DNA of 64,000 nucleotides from Allosphingosinicella vermicomposti. Lineage in GTDB: Bacteria > Pseudomonadota > Alphaproteobacteria > Sphingomonadales > Sphingomonadaceae. Within the stretch, counting starts at the first letter, position 1. Every line of letters begins with the position of its first letter. The position numbers and the translations under genes are program-made. The stretch is from NCBI RefSeq assembly GCF_003012815.1, contig NZ_PXYJ01000003.1, positions 430,372 to 494,371 on the forward strand, given 5' to 3'. Shown here piece after piece: positions 45,884-55,294 of the stretch. The notes under the pieces were generated by a model, which saw only the letters and a program-made list of their open reading frames with translations, was not told where the DNA came from and did no database searches.

Positions 45884-47013
45884 CTCTCTCTATTTCCAGC
45901 GCCTTTGACGGCGGCAATATTCGCCTGATTGCTATCAACGGCAATCGCGCCGACCTTGAAATCGTCAAGGATCATCAGTCCGATTTCTACCAATGGTTCT
46001 ATTTCCGCGTCACCGGCGCGAAGGGCCAGCCGGTAGAACTGCGCATCACCAATTGCGGCGGTTCGGCCTATCCCCTGGGCTGGGACGGCTACCGCGCGCG
46101 TATTTCCTATGACCGTGAGGAGTGGGTGCAGGCGGATACGGCCTATGCGGACGGCGTCCTCACCATCCACGTCACGCCGGAAGCAGGTAGCCTGTGGGTT
46201 GCCTATTTCGCGCCCTATACGATGGAGCGGCACCACGATCTGATCGCGGAGGCCGCCGCGCATCCCGATGTCGAGCATCGCTCGCTTGGCCAGACGCTGG
46301 ATGGGCAGGAGCTCGATTATCTGAAGATCGCCGGCGGCCCTCTGCAGGTGTGGCTTTACGCCCGCCAACATCCGGGCGAGACGATGGCGGAATATTGGAT
46401 GGAAGGCGCGCTCGAGAAATTGCTCGACGATTCCGATCCGGTATCGCGGCGCCTGCGCGAGAAGGCGAGCTTCCACATCGTGCCGAACATGAATCCGGAC
46501 GGGTCGCGGCGCGGGCATCTGCGCACCAATGCGGCGGGCGTGAACCTCAATCGCGAATGGCATGAACCGAGCGCCGAGCGCAGCCCGGAAGTCCTCTATG
46601 TCCGCAATGAAATGGACCGGACGGGCGTCGATTTCGCGATGGACGTGCATGGCGACGAAGCCATTGCCGCAAACTTCCTCGCCGGGTTCGAGGGAATTCC
46701 GTCCTGGAAGAAGGAGCAGCAGGCGCTGTTCGACCTGTTCGGGCAGAAGCTCGTTGCGATTTCCCCCGATTTCCAGACCGACAAGGGCTATGAAATCGCG
46801 GCGCCGGGCAAGGCCAATCCCTCAATGTCCACCAACCAGGTTGCCGAGCGCTTTGGAGCGGTCGCGATGACCCTTGAAATGCCGTTCAAGGACAATGACG
46901 ATTTGCCCGATCCTGACTATGGCTGGTCGCCGGATCGGTGCCGCGCGCTTGCGAAGAGCTGCCTTGATGCGCTCCACGCGATCATGCCGGATTTGGAAAA
47001 CCGGAAGAAATAA
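45880..47013 (+). CDS. M14-family zinc carboxypeptidase (cytosolic CCP-like)
   Basis: 377 residues. A beta-rich N-domain (1-140) precedes the M14 fold. Zinc ligands are H164 and E167 ([13 protein letters not shown]) and H257 (MDVHGDE); the catalytic Glu is E333 ([10 protein letters not shown]). [16 protein letters not shown] carries the substrate Arg and Asn. This M14D layout is shared with eukaryotic tubulin deglutamylases; bacterial targets are unknown. No signal peptide. Coupled to the lipoprotein gene by ATGA. Confidence 0.92.
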   Translation: MTLSISSAFDGGNIRLIAINGNRADLEIVKDHQSDFYQWFYFRVTGAKGQPVELRITNCGGSAYPLGWDGYRARISYDREEWVQADTAYADGVLTIHVTPEAGSLWVAYFAPYTMERHHDLIAEAAAHPDVEHRSLGQTLDGQELDYLKIAGGPLQVWLYARQHPGETMAEYWMEGALEKLLDDSDPVSRRLREKASFHIVPNMNPDGSRRGHLRTNAAGVNLNREWHEPSAERSPEVLYVRNEMDRTGVDFAMDVHGDEAIAANFLAGFEGIPSWKKEQQALFDLFGQKLVAISPDFQTDKGYEIAAPGKANPSMSTNQVAERFGAVAMTLEMPFKDNDDLPDPDYGWSPDRCRALAKSCLDALHAIMPDLENRKK

Positions 47014-47017
47014 TGAT

Positions 47018-47087
47018 CCGCTAGTCCTGAGCCTGTCGAAGGACGGTTCCAGCTGGTTCCGGGCTTCGACAGGCTCAGCCCTAGCGG
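47018..47087. repeat. REP-like inverted repeat before gpmA
   Basis: A 70-base imperfect palindrome with arms CCGCTAGTCCTGAGCCTGTC and the complement near 47068-47087, centred on a CCAGCTGG-like core. A closely related copy lies at 47802-47870, so gpmA is bracketed. Confidence 0.85.
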
Positions 47088-47106
47088 TCAATGGGGAGAT
47101 AGCAGG

Positions 47107-47793
47107 GTGCCGAAACTCGTACTCATCCGCCATGGCCAATCGGCCTGGAACTTGGAGAACCGCTTCACCGGCTGGTGGGACGTGGACCTTACCGACCAAG
47201 GTGTCGCGGAGGCCAAGGCGGCTGGCGAGCTGATGGGCGCCAAGGGCCTGGATTTCGACCTTTGCTTCACCAGCCTCCAGACCCGCGCGATCAAGACGCT
47301 ACACCTGGCGCTCGAAAAAATGGGCCGCCTGTGGCTCCCGGTCGAGAAGCATTGGCGCCTGAACGAGCGTCACTATGGCGGGCTCACCGGCCTCGATAAG
47401 GCGGAGACGGCCGCCAAGCATGGCGCGGAGCAAGTCCACATCTGGCGCCGTTCCTTCGACATTCCGCCGCCCGCGATGGAGAGCGGCGGCGGCTTCGATC
47501 TCACCAACGATCGCCGCTACGAGGGCATCGCGATCCCGAACACCGAAAGCCTCAAGGACACAATCGCCCGCGTCCTCCCTTATTGGGAAGAACGGATCGC
47601 GCCCGCGCTAAAGGCAGGTGAGCGGGTGCTGATCTCCGCCCATGGCAATTCGTTGCGCGCTTTGGTCAAGCACCTCTCCGGCATTTCGGACGCGGAAATC
47701 ACCGGCCTCGAAATCCCGACCGGCCAGCCGATCGTCTACGAACTTGATGACGCGCTCAATGCCACGGACCGCTATTATCTGAAGGATCGTTGA
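47107..47793 (+). CDS. gpmA: 2,3-bisphosphoglycerate-dependent phosphoglycerate mutase
   Basis: 228 residues. Motifs: [20 protein letters not shown] with phospho-His, [14 protein letters not shown], and the second His in [16 protein letters not shown]. Interconverts 3- and 2-phosphoglycerate. GTG start at 47107 after GGGGAGATAG. The GpmA-specific insertion distinguishes it from the general phosphatase at 42417. Confidence 0.96.
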   Translation: MPKLVLIRHGQSAWNLENRFTGWWDVDLTDQGVAEAKAAGELMGAKGLDFDLCFTSLQTRAIKTLHLALEKMGRLWLPVEKHWRLNERHYGGLTGLDKAETAAKHGAEQVHIWRRSFDIPPPAMESGGGFDLTNDRRYEGIAIPNTESLKDTIARVLPYWEERIAPALKAGERVLISAHGNSLRALVKHLSGISDAEITGLEIPTGQPIVYELDDALNATDRYYLKDR

Positions 47794-47801
47794 TCCCGAA
47801 C

Positions 47802-47870
47802 CCGTTAGTCCTGAGCCTGTCGAAGCCCGTTCCAGCTGGAACCGTCCTTCGACAGGCTCAGGACTAGCGG
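47802..47870. repeat. REP-like inverted repeat after gpmA
   Basis: A 69-base near-perfect palindrome with arms CCTGAGCCTGTCGAAG and CTTCGACAGGCTCAGG and core TTCCAGCTGGAA. Same family as the copy at 47018. On RNA it would form a long hairpin between gpmA and purE. Confidence 0.85.
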
Positions 47871-47949
47871 TTGTGTAGTAAAGGCGAGGCAATTGCACCA
47901 TGCAATCAGTCCCGCTAGACGTTCCGCTTCGCAGACAAGAAAGGCGGGA

Positions 47950-48438
47950 ATGGCAGAGGAATCGCCGCTCATCGGCATCATCATGGGCAGCCAGTCCGAC
48001 TGGGAAACCATGCGCCACGCGGCCGAGACGCTGGATGCGCTCGGCATCGCGCATGAAACCCGCATCGTCTCCGCCCACCGCACGCCCGACCGTCTTTACG
48101 ATTATGCCAAGGGCGCTGCGGGTCGCGGCCTTCGCGCCATCATCGCGGGCGCGGGCGGCGCGGCGCATCTGCCGGGCATGGCCGCATCGATGACGCGTGT
48201 GCCGGTACTCGGCGTGCCGGTGGAATCGAAGGCGCTGTCGGGCATGGATAGCCTCCTATCCATCGTTCAGATGCCCGCGGGCATTCCCGTCGGCACGCTT
48301 GCCATCGGCAAGGCGGGCGCGGTCAACGCCGCGCTCTTCGCCGCCGCGATCCTGGCCGGGACGGACGAGGCGCTGGCGGGACGGCTCGACGTCTGGCGGC
48401 AGGCGCAAACAGACAAGGTTGCACAGCGCCCCCAATGA
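47950..48438 (+). CDS. purE: N5-carboxyaminoimidazole ribonucleotide mutase
   Basis: 162 residues. [26 protein letters not shown] and [12 protein letters not shown] are the class I PurE motifs. Purine biosynthesis. ATG at 47950 follows GGCGGGA; the frame open from 47893 lacks a site. Overlaps purK by ATGA. Confidence 0.96.
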   Translation: MAEESPLIGIIMGSQSDWETMRHAAETLDALGIAHETRIVSAHRTPDRLYDYAKGAAGRGLRAIIAGAGGAAHLPGMAASMTRVPVLGVPVESKALSGMDSLLSIVQMPAGIPVGTLAIGKAGAVNAALFAAAILAGTDEALAGRLDVWRQAQTDKVAQRPQ

Positions 48439-49502
48439 CGCTCCCGCCCGGCTCCACCATTGGCATTATCGGCGGCGGCCAGCTCGGCCGGATGCTGGCC
48501 ATGGCGGCGGCGCAACTGGGCTATAAGGCGCATATCTACGCGCCGGACCTCGACTCCCCCGCAGCCGAGGTGTCGGCGCTCTTCACCCGCGGCGCCTATG
48601 AAGATGAAGGCGCGCTCGCCCGCTTCGCAGCCAGTGTCGATGTCGTCACCTATGAATTCGAGAATATTCCGGTGGCACCGCTGGATGCGGTCGTCGCAAA
48701 GGCGCCCCTCCATCCGCCGCGTGGCGCGCTCGAAATCGCGCAGGACCGGCTGGCGGAGAAGGAATTCGTGACGTCGCTTGATGGCCGTCCGGCGCCCTAT
48801 GCAGCGGTCGATAATCTTGCCGATCTACAGGCGGCGCTGGGGCGGATCGGCGCGCCCGCCATCCTCAAGACCCGTCGCATGGGCTATGACGGCAAAGGCC
48901 AGGCAAGGCTACGCACGGCCGATGACGCGGCGGACGCGTTCGACGCGCTGGGAGGCGCACCCGCGGTCCTTGAAGGCTTTATCACGTTCGACGCGGAATT
49001 CTCGATCCTGCTTTGCCGCGCGCAGTCCGGCGAGATCGCCTTTTGGGACGCGCCGCACAATACGCATATTGGCGGCATCCTCGACCGCTCCGAAGCGCCT
49101 GCCAGCGCGGACCTCGCGCCCGGAATAGCGGAGGCTTCAGCTTTCGCCGCCAGGCTTGCCGAAGCACTCGATTATGTCGGCGTGCTCGCCCTTGAATTCT
49201 TTGCGTCCGCCGACGGTCCAGTGTTCAACGAAATGGCGCCGCGCGTGCACAATAGCGGCCATTGGACGATCGAAGGCGCGGTCACCTCCCAGTTCGAAAA
49301 CCATATCCGCGCCATTTGCGGCCTGCCGCTCGGTGCGACGACACTGGCTGCATCGCGTGTCGAGATGCGGAACCTGATCGGCCGGGATGCCGATAAGTGG
49401 CTCGACATTCTCGCCGATCCCACGGCCCATCTGCATCTGTACGGTAAGGGCGAGGGCCGCGCCGGCCGCAAGATGGGCCACGTCACCCGCCTTATTCGCT
49501 GA
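48435..49502 (+). CDS. purK: 5-(carboxyamino)imidazole ribonucleotide synthase
   Basis: 355 residues of the ATP-grasp type. [13 protein letters not shown] at the N-terminus, [13 protein letters not shown], a metal site [15 protein letters not shown]. Uses ATP and bicarbonate to feed PurE. Coupled to purE and followed by a terminator. Confidence 0.96.
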   Translation: MTLPPGSTIGIIGGGQLGRMLAMAAAQLGYKAHIYAPDLDSPAAEVSALFTRGAYEDEGALARFAASVDVVTYEFENIPVAPLDAVVAKAPLHPPRGALEIAQDRLAEKEFVTSLDGRPAPYAAVDNLADLQAALGRIGAPAILKTRRMGYDGKGQARLRTADDAADAFDALGGAPAVLEGFITFDAEFSILLCRAQSGEIAFWDAPHNTHIGGILDRSEAPASADLAPGIAEASAFAARLAEALDYVGVLALEFFASADGPVFNEMAPRVHNSGHWTIEGAVTSQFENHIRAICGLPLGATTLAASRVEMRNLIGRDADKWLDILADPTAHLHLYGKGEGRAGRKMGHVTRLIR

Positions 49503-49506
49503 TATG

Positions 49507-49538
49507 AAGAAAGGCGGAGCCGAGGCCCCGCCTTTCTT
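49507..49538 (+). terminator. Terminator after purK
   Basis: An 11-base stem AAGAAAGGCGG / CCGCCTTTCTT with a ten-base loop (49518-49527), followed by TCGCTTCTTGTT. Short, interrupted T-run, but well placed after the purK stop. Confidence 0.7.
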
Positions 49539-49550
49539 TCGCTTCTTGTT

Positions 49551-49632
49551 CGTCATCCCGGCGAGCCGGGATCTCGTATCGAAAAGCTTCGTGTCCCTTC
49601 TTCACGAGACTCCGGCTTTCGCCGGAGTGACG
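49551..49632. repeat. Dispersed palindromic repeat (CGTCATCCCGGC type)
   Basis: CGTCATCCCGGCGAGCCGGG at one end and CTCCGGCTTTCGCCGGAGTG plus ACG at the other form an 82-base unit with internal hairpins. This is a common intergenic repeat of alphaproteobacteria. It sits between convergent purK and the M16 peptidase gene. Confidence 0.75.
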
Positions 49633-49642
49633 ATGGACAGGA

Positions 49643-52522
49643 TTATTGCTGCTTCGGCGCGGGCACCACTTCGACCGGGATACCGAGCGATGTAAGCTGC
49701 GGCTGAACCTTGGCGGCATCGCCGACGATGACCCAGACGAGCTTCGCGGGATCAATCGTCTTTCGCGCGGCCTGATCGAGCGATTGCTGAGTCATGCCCT
49801 TATAGCGATCGGCCAGCGTCTCGTAATAATTGTCGGGACGATCGAACAAGGCGTTCGAGCGGAGTGCTGCGATCACCGCGCCCGACGTTTCGAAATTGCC
49901 GGCGAGTTCACGGGTGTTGCCGTTGACGACCTGCTGCAATTCGGCGGGGGTGACGCCCTTCGATCCGTTGAAATTCTTCACCTGATCGATGATCGCGGCA
50001 ACCGACGGGCCGGTCTTGTCGGCCTGCACCGGCGCCATGATCATGAACGGCACCTGGTTTTCCACCAGCTGCACCATGGAGCGCGAACCGTAGGACCAGC
50101 CCTTGGTTTCGCGCAGATCCATGTTGATCCGCGACAGGAAGTTCCCGCCGAGGATCTCGTTGGCGGAGTCGAGGACCAATGTGTCGTCCGTTCCCTTCAC
50201 CGGGAGCACTTCGCCCGCGATGATGAGGGACTGCGGCGATTGCGGCCGATCTATCAGCACGATCCGCTGCTTGGGCGCAGGAAGCGCACTGGCGAAGTTC
50301 TTCGTGCCCTTGGCTTCCGAAGGCGCGGCCCAATTGCCGAACTGCGCATCAAGCAGCGGCAGGAGGGTTGCGAGCGGAAGATCGCTGACCGCGAAGATTT
50401 CCGCATTGTCCGGCCGGATCCAGGCGCGGTGGAAGGCGAAGAGCTCGTCGCGGGTGACGGCCTTCACCGCCGCCGGATCGCCCGTGCCCGTGAACGGCTT
50501 CCCGTAGGGATGGCCCGTTCCATAGAGCAGCGACGGCAGCGCACGAAGGGCGAGGCCCTGCGGCTGCGTCATTTCGGACGCGATTCCGGCCAACTGCTGA
50601 GCGCGGATACGCTCCACTTCAGCCGGATCAAAGGCCGGGTTCTTGATGATGTCGCCCATCAACGCGAGCGACGGCTGGAGGTTGGTGCTGAGCGCGGTCA
50701 TCAGGACGCTGGTGCGGTCCAGCGACGCGCCCGGGCTGATCGAGGCGCCGAGCCGCTCCTGGTCTTCGGCGATCTGGATCGAGTTGCGGCTGGTCGTGCC
50801 TTCCTCGAGCAGGTTCAGCATCAGGCTTTGCGTGCCGAGCTTCGCAGCGGGATCGGCGGCGATGCCCGCGTTGAATTCGACTGCGACCCGCGTCACGGGG
50901 ACGCTGGTGCGTTGAGCGTAAGTCACCTTGATCCCGTTGGCCAGCGTCGCCCGCTGAACGTCGGGGAAATCAAGGTTCGGGATGCTCCCGACCTGCGGCA
51001 GCGGACGCTCCTGCACGAAGGGTAGAGGGGCCATCGGCTGCTCGCCCGGCTGCGGCTCGCGATAGTAACGCGGACGCTGGCTGGCGGCACCCTTGGACGC
51101 TGCGGCTTCTTCATAAGCGTCGCGTTCGCCCGGGGCGACGGTGAGGGCGTAGACGGGGCGGGTCAGCCACTTCTTAAGCGCGGCCTTGACGCTTTCCGGC
51201 GTCACTACGGCATAAGCGGCAAGCTGCTTCTTATAGAAATCCGCATCATTGGCGTAGAGCGCGCCTTCAGCGAGGGCCGTTGCCTTGCCGCCAAAGCCGC
51301 CAACCTGTTCCAGGCCCTGAATGCGGCTCGATAGATCGCGCATCACAACGCGGCGGACCTCATCCTCTGTCGGGCCGTTGGCGATAAGATCGGCGATGAT
51401 CGCATCGACGCGCTGGGCGACGACAGTGGGATCGACGCCCGGCTTCACGTCCGCCTGCACTTCGAACATGCTGAGACGCTGAAACGGGAGCAGGCTCGCG
51501 GAAACGCGGACCGCCGTCTGATCCTTGCGAACCAGTTCATTGTCGAGACGCGAGCTGGCAAGCCCGCCAAGCACTGCGGCGCCGACGTCGAGCGGCACAT
51601 ATTCAGGATCGGTAAGGCCCGGCACAGTCCAGTCGCGATAGAGACGGGTGAAAGCCACGCGGTCCTTCATCGTTTCGGACTTGGTCGCGGAGAGCGTAGG
51701 GACCGGCGCCGCCGCCGGAGTGTTGACCGGTCCACGCGGGATGTCGCCGAAATATTTCTCGACCAGCGGGCGCGCTTCGGCAGCCGATACGTCGCCGGCG
51801 AGGACAAGCACGGCATTGTTGGGACCGTATTTGTCGCGGAACCACTGCTTCACGTCATCGAGGCTCGCCGAATCGAGGTCGGCCATCGAACCGATGGTCG
51901 AATGACGATAAGGATGGCCTTCCGGCATCAGAGCTTCGAGCTGGGCATATTCGACAAGGCCGAACGGCTGATTGTCGCCCTGCCGCTTTTCATTCTGCAC
52001 CACGCCCTTCTGGTTGGTGAGCTTCTCCTGCGTCACCGCGCCGAGCAGATGGCCCATGCGGTCGCTTTCCAAGAAAAGGGCGCGTTCCAGCGCCGGGGTT
52101 GGCACCGTCTGGAAATAATTGGTGCGATCGAACCAGGTCGTGCCGTTGAAATCGGTCGCGCCGATCTCGCGCAGCGGCTCGAAATAATCCCCCGGCGCAT
52201 TTTCGGAGCCGTTGAACATCAGATGTTCGAACAGGTGCGCAAAGCCGGTCTTGCCCTGGGGTTCATCCTTCGACCCGACATTGTACCAGACCGACACGGC
52301 GACGATCGGCGCCTTGCGGTCTTCATGCACGACGACGCGCAGGCCATTGTCGAGCGTGAATTCCTCATGGGGAATGTTCACGGCCTGAACGAGCTGGCGC
52401 AGTCCGGCATCGGCGGTCGATGGGTTGGAGGAAAGAGCCGGCGCATCTGCGGTGGTTGCGGTCGTGCAAGCCCCCGTCATCAATGCAGCGGCCAGGGTCA
52501 AGGCGGCAAAAGTCCTGCGCAT
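49643..52522 (-). CDS. M16 family zinc peptidase, lipoprotein
   Basis: 959 residues, two M16 halves. A lipobox ALMTGAC with Cys19 anchors it to the envelope. The first half keeps the inverse zinc motif H96-x2-E99-H100 (GFAHLFEHLMFNG). The second half (from about residue 520) lacks it and is the usual inactive partner. The family degrades peptides in the periplasm. Single gene, divergent from clpB. Confidence 0.93.
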   Translation of the reverse strand: MRRTFAALTLAAALMTGACTTATTADAPALSSNPSTADAGLRQLVQAVNIPHEEFTLDNGLRVVVHEDRKAPIVAVSVWYNVGSKDEPQGKTGFAHLFEHLMFNGSENAPGDYFEPLREIGATDFNGTTWFDRTNYFQTVPTPALERALFLESDRMGHLLGAVTQEKLTNQKGVVQNEKRQGDNQPFGLVEYAQLEALMPEGHPYRHSTIGSMADLDSASLDDVKQWFRDKYGPNNAVLVLAGDVSAAEARPLVEKYFGDIPRGPVNTPAAAPVPTLSATKSETMKDRVAFTRLYRDWTVPGLTDPEYVPLDVGAAVLGGLASSRLDNELVRKDQTAVRVSASLLPFQRLSMFEVQADVKPGVDPTVVAQRVDAIIADLIANGPTEDEVRRVVMRDLSSRIQGLEQVGGFGGKATALAEGALYANDADFYKKQLAAYAVVTPESVKAALKKWLTRPVYALTVAPGERDAYEEAAASKGAASQRPRYYREPQPGEQPMAPLPFVQERPLPQVGSIPNLDFPDVQRATLANGIKVTYAQRTSVPVTRVAVEFNAGIAADPAAKLGTQSLMLNLLEEGTTSRNSIQIAEDQERLGASISPGASLDRTSVLMTALSTNLQPSLALMGDIIKNPAFDPAEVERIRAQQLAGIASEMTQPQGLALRALPSLLYGTGHPYGKPFTGTGDPAAVKAVTRDELFAFHRAWIRPDNAEIFAVSDLPLATLLPLLDAQFGNWAAPSEAKGTKNFASALPAPKQRIVLIDRPQSPQSLIIAGEVLPVKGTDDTLVLDSANEILGGNFLSRINMDLRETKGWSYGSRSMVQLVENQVPFMIMAPVQADKTGPSVAAIIDQVKNFNGSKGVTPAELQQVVNGNTRELAGNFETSGAVIAALRSNALFDRPDNYYETLADRYKGMTQQSLDQAARKTIDPAKLVWVIVGDAAKVQPQLTSLGIPVEVVPAPKQQ

Positions 52523-52624
52523 GAATGGCGTTCCCTTATGGTTTTACGGGCGGGAAGATAGCCGCAATCAATTGACACGCAACCATTTATCCTGAGCCTG
52601 TATCTCACCGGGTCAATGGCCCTT

Positions 52625-52644
52625 GTGTTGCGTGATGGCAACAC
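52625..52644 (+). promoter_or_regulatory. Inverted repeat in the clpB leader
   Basis: GTGTTGC and GCAACAC are a perfect 7-base inverted repeat around GTGATG, 35 bases before the clpB ATG. It does not match the CIRCE sequence. It may be a hairpin in the leader RNA or part of a heat-shock promoter. Confidence 0.35.
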
Positions 52645-52678
52645 CACATCATTCTGGATTGATAGTGAGGGGCTAGTC

Positions 52679-55255
52679 ATGAACCTTGAGAAATTCACCG
52701 AACGAACCCGTGGCTTCCTTCAGGCGGCGCAGACGGTCGCGGTGCGGATGAACCACCAGCGGATTGCGCCCGAACATATATTGAAGGCGCTATTAGAGGA
52801 TGATCAGGGGATGGCGTCCGGCCTCATCGCCCGCGCCGGAGGCAGCGCCCGGGTCGCCCTCGGCAAGGTGGACGAGGCTCTGTCCCGCGTTCCTGTGGTA
52901 TCGGGCGGCGGAGCGAGCAATCCGCCGGGTCTTGATGGGGAAAGCATTCGCGTGCTCGATCAGGCCGAGCAAATCGCGCAGCAGGCGGGCGACTCTTATG
53001 TCACCGTTGAGCGCCTGCTTCTCGCTCTGGCGCTTGCCTCTACCACGGTGGCGGGCAAGGCGCTTGCCGAAGCGGGCGTGAAGGCGGAGGGCGTCAACAC
53101 CGCGATCAACGAACTTCGCGGCGGCCGCACCGCCGACACGGCATCCGCCGAAGACCGCTATGATGCGCTGAAGAAATTCGCGCGCGACCTCACCGATGCG
53201 GCACGCGCTGGCAAGCTCGATCCGGTCATTGGACGCGACGAGGAAATCCGCCGCACAACCCAGATCCTCGCGCGCCGTACCAAGAACAATCCTGTGCTGA
53301 TCGGCGAGCCGGGCGTCGGCAAGACCGCGATTGCCGAAGGGCTCGCGCTCCGCATCGCCCATGGCGACGTGCCCGATAGCCTGAAGGACCGCCGCCTGCT
53401 CGCGCTCGACATGGGTGCGCTGATCGCGGGCGCCAAATATCGCGGCGAGTTTGAGGAACGGTTGAAGGGCGTACTCGACGAGGTGCGCCAAGCCGAGGGC
53501 GACGTCATCCTCTTCATCGACGAGATGCACACGTTGATCGGCGCCGGGAAGAGCGAAGGCGCGATGGATGCGGGCAATCTCCTGAAGCCTGCTTTGGCGC
53601 GCGGCGAACTCCACTGTATCGGCGCGACGACGCTCGACGAATATCAGAAATATGTTGAGAAGGACGCGGCCCTCCAGCGCCGCTTCCAGCCCGTCTTCGT
53701 GGGCGAGCCGACGGTCGAGGACACGATCTCGATCCTGCGCGGCCTCAAGGAGAAATATGAGCTGCACCATGGCGTGCGGATCACCGACGGCGCCATCGTG
53801 TCGGCCGCGACGCTCTCCAATCGTTACATCACCGACCGTTTCCTCCCCGACAAGGCGATCGACCTGATGGACGAGGCCGCCTCGCGCTTGCGCATGGAGG
53901 TGGAATCGAAGCCCGAGGAGATCGAAAATCTCGATCGGCGGATCATCCAGCTGAAGATCGAGCGGGAGGCGCTGAAGAAGGAAACCGATCAGGCTTCGCG
54001 GGATCGGCTGAAGGCGCTCGAGGAAGAACTCGCCAGTCTCGAGCAGCAGTCGGGTGCGCTCACGACGCGCTGGCAGGCCGAGAAAGATAAGATACAGGCC
54101 GGAGCGAAATTGAAGGAGCGCCTCGACGCCGCGCGGCTTGAGCTCGAACAGGCTCAGCGCGGCGGCGATCTCGCCCGTGCGGGCGAGCTGAGCTACGGCA
54201 CCATTCCCCAGCTCGAAAAGCAGCTGCAGGACGCGCAATCGGGGAACGAAAGCGCGATGCTTCGCGAGGAAGTGACGTCCGAGGATATCGCGTCCGTGGT
54301 GTCGCGCTGGACAGGCATTCCGGTCGACAAGATGCTGGAAGGCGAGCGCGAAAAGCTGCTCCAGATGGAGGAATGGCTTGGGCGTCGCGTCATCGGTCAA
54401 AAGGACGCGGTGGAAGCGGTGAGCCGCGCCGTCCGCCGTTCCCGCGCGGGACTTCAGGATCCGAACCGGCCGTTGGGTTCCTTCCTGTTCCTCGGGCCGA
54501 CCGGCGTCGGCAAGACGGAACTCACCAAGGCGCTCGCCGAATTCCTGTTCGACGATCCCGCGGCGATGGTCCGCATCGACATGTCCGAATATATGGAAAA
54601 GCACGCTGTTGCCCGCCTGATCGGCGCACCGCCGGGCTATGTCGGCTATGAAGAAGGCGGCATTCTCACGGAAGCCGTGCGGCGGCGACCCTATCAGGTG
54701 ATCCTCTTCGACGAAGTGGAGAAGGCCCACGCCGACGTGTTCAATGTCCTCCTTCAGGTGCTGGACGACGGCCGCCTGACCGATGGCCAGGGCCGTGTCG
54801 TCGACTTCGCCAACACGCTGATCATCCTAACCTCGAATCTCGGCAGCCAGTATCTGGCCAATTTGGAGGATGGGCAGGACGTGGAAAGCGTCGAGCCGCA
54901 AGTGATGGACGTCGTGCGCGCCCACTTCCGCCCCGAATTCCTGAACCGCCTCGACGAAATCATCCTGTTCCACCGCCTGGGCCAAGGCCATATGGGCCCC
55001 ATCGTCGACATCCAGGTCGCGCGGGTCCAGAAGCTGCTGGCCGATCGCAAGATCAAGCTGGAGCTGACGGACGGTGCACGGGCATGGCTCGGGCGCGTCG
55101 GATATGATCCGGTTTACGGCGCGCGGCCATTGAAGAGAGCGGTGCAAAAATATCTGCAAGATCCGCTGGCCGAGGCGATTTTGAAAGGAGAGGTCGCGGA
55201 TGGCGCGACGGTGTCGGCCAAGGAAGGCGACGGTCGAATTACATTACAGGTATAG
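52679..55255 (+). CDS. clpB: ATP-dependent chaperone ClpB
   Basis: 858 residues. N domain with two Clp repeats; AAA1 with [13 protein letters not shown] and DEMHTL; the coiled-coil M domain (about 400-520); AAA2 with [13 protein letters not shown] and FDEVEKA. Disaggregase working with DnaK. ATG 52679 follows GAGGGG and matches the family N-terminus ([14 protein letters not shown]); the frame open to 52616 is not needed. Confidence 0.97.
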   Translation: MNLEKFTERTRGFLQAAQTVAVRMNHQRIAPEHILKALLEDDQGMASGLIARAGGSARVALGKVDEALSRVPVVSGGGASNPPGLDGESIRVLDQAEQIAQQAGDSYVTVERLLLALALASTTVAGKALAEAGVKAEGVNTAINELRGGRTADTASAEDRYDALKKFARDLTDAARAGKLDPVIGRDEEIRRTTQILARRTKNNPVLIGEPGVGKTAIAEGLALRIAHGDVPDSLKDRRLLALDMGALIAGAKYRGEFEERLKGVLDEVRQAEGDVILFIDEMHTLIGAGKSEGAMDAGNLLKPALARGELHCIGATTLDEYQKYVEKDAALQRRFQPVFVGEPTVEDTISILRGLKEKYELHHGVRITDGAIVSAATLSNRYITDRFLPDKAIDLMDEAASRLRMEVESKPEEIENLDRRIIQLKIEREALKKETDQASRDRLKALEEELASLEQQSGALTTRWQAEKDKIQAGAKLKERLDAARLELEQAQRGGDLARAGELSYGTIPQLEKQLQDAQSGNESAMLREEVTSEDIASVVSRWTGIPVDKMLEGEREKLLQMEEWLGRRVIGQKDAVEAVSRAVRRSRAGLQDPNRPLGSFLFLGPTGVGKTELTKALAEFLFDDPAAMVRIDMSEYMEKHAVARLIGAPPGYVGYEEGGILTEAVRRRPYQVILFDEVEKAHADVFNVLLQVLDDGRLTDGQGRVVDFANTLIILTSNLGSQYLANLEDGQDVESVEPQVMDVVRAHFRPEFLNRLDEIILFHRLGQGHMGPIVDIQVARVQKLLADRKIKLELTDGARAWLGRVGYDPVYGARPLKRAVQKYLQDPLAEAILKGEVADGATVSAKEGDGRITLQV

Positions 55256-55260
55256 GAAAA

Positions 55261-55285
55261 GCGGCAGGGGCGAGGCCCCTGCCGC
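55261..55285 (-). terminator. Terminator between convergent clpB and TonB receptor gene
   Basis: A perfect 11-base stem GCGGCAGGGGC / GCCCCTGCCGC with loop GAG. The + strand AAAA before it gives TTTT on the minus strand after the stem, so it mainly ends the receptor transcript; it may also slow clpB transcription. Confidence 0.8.
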
Positions 55286-55294
55286 TCCTGCCGC

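Noticed and set aside
52793..54730. 645-codon open frame antisense to clpB
   Set aside because: Shadow of a high-GC gene in another frame; no family motif and full overlap with clpB.
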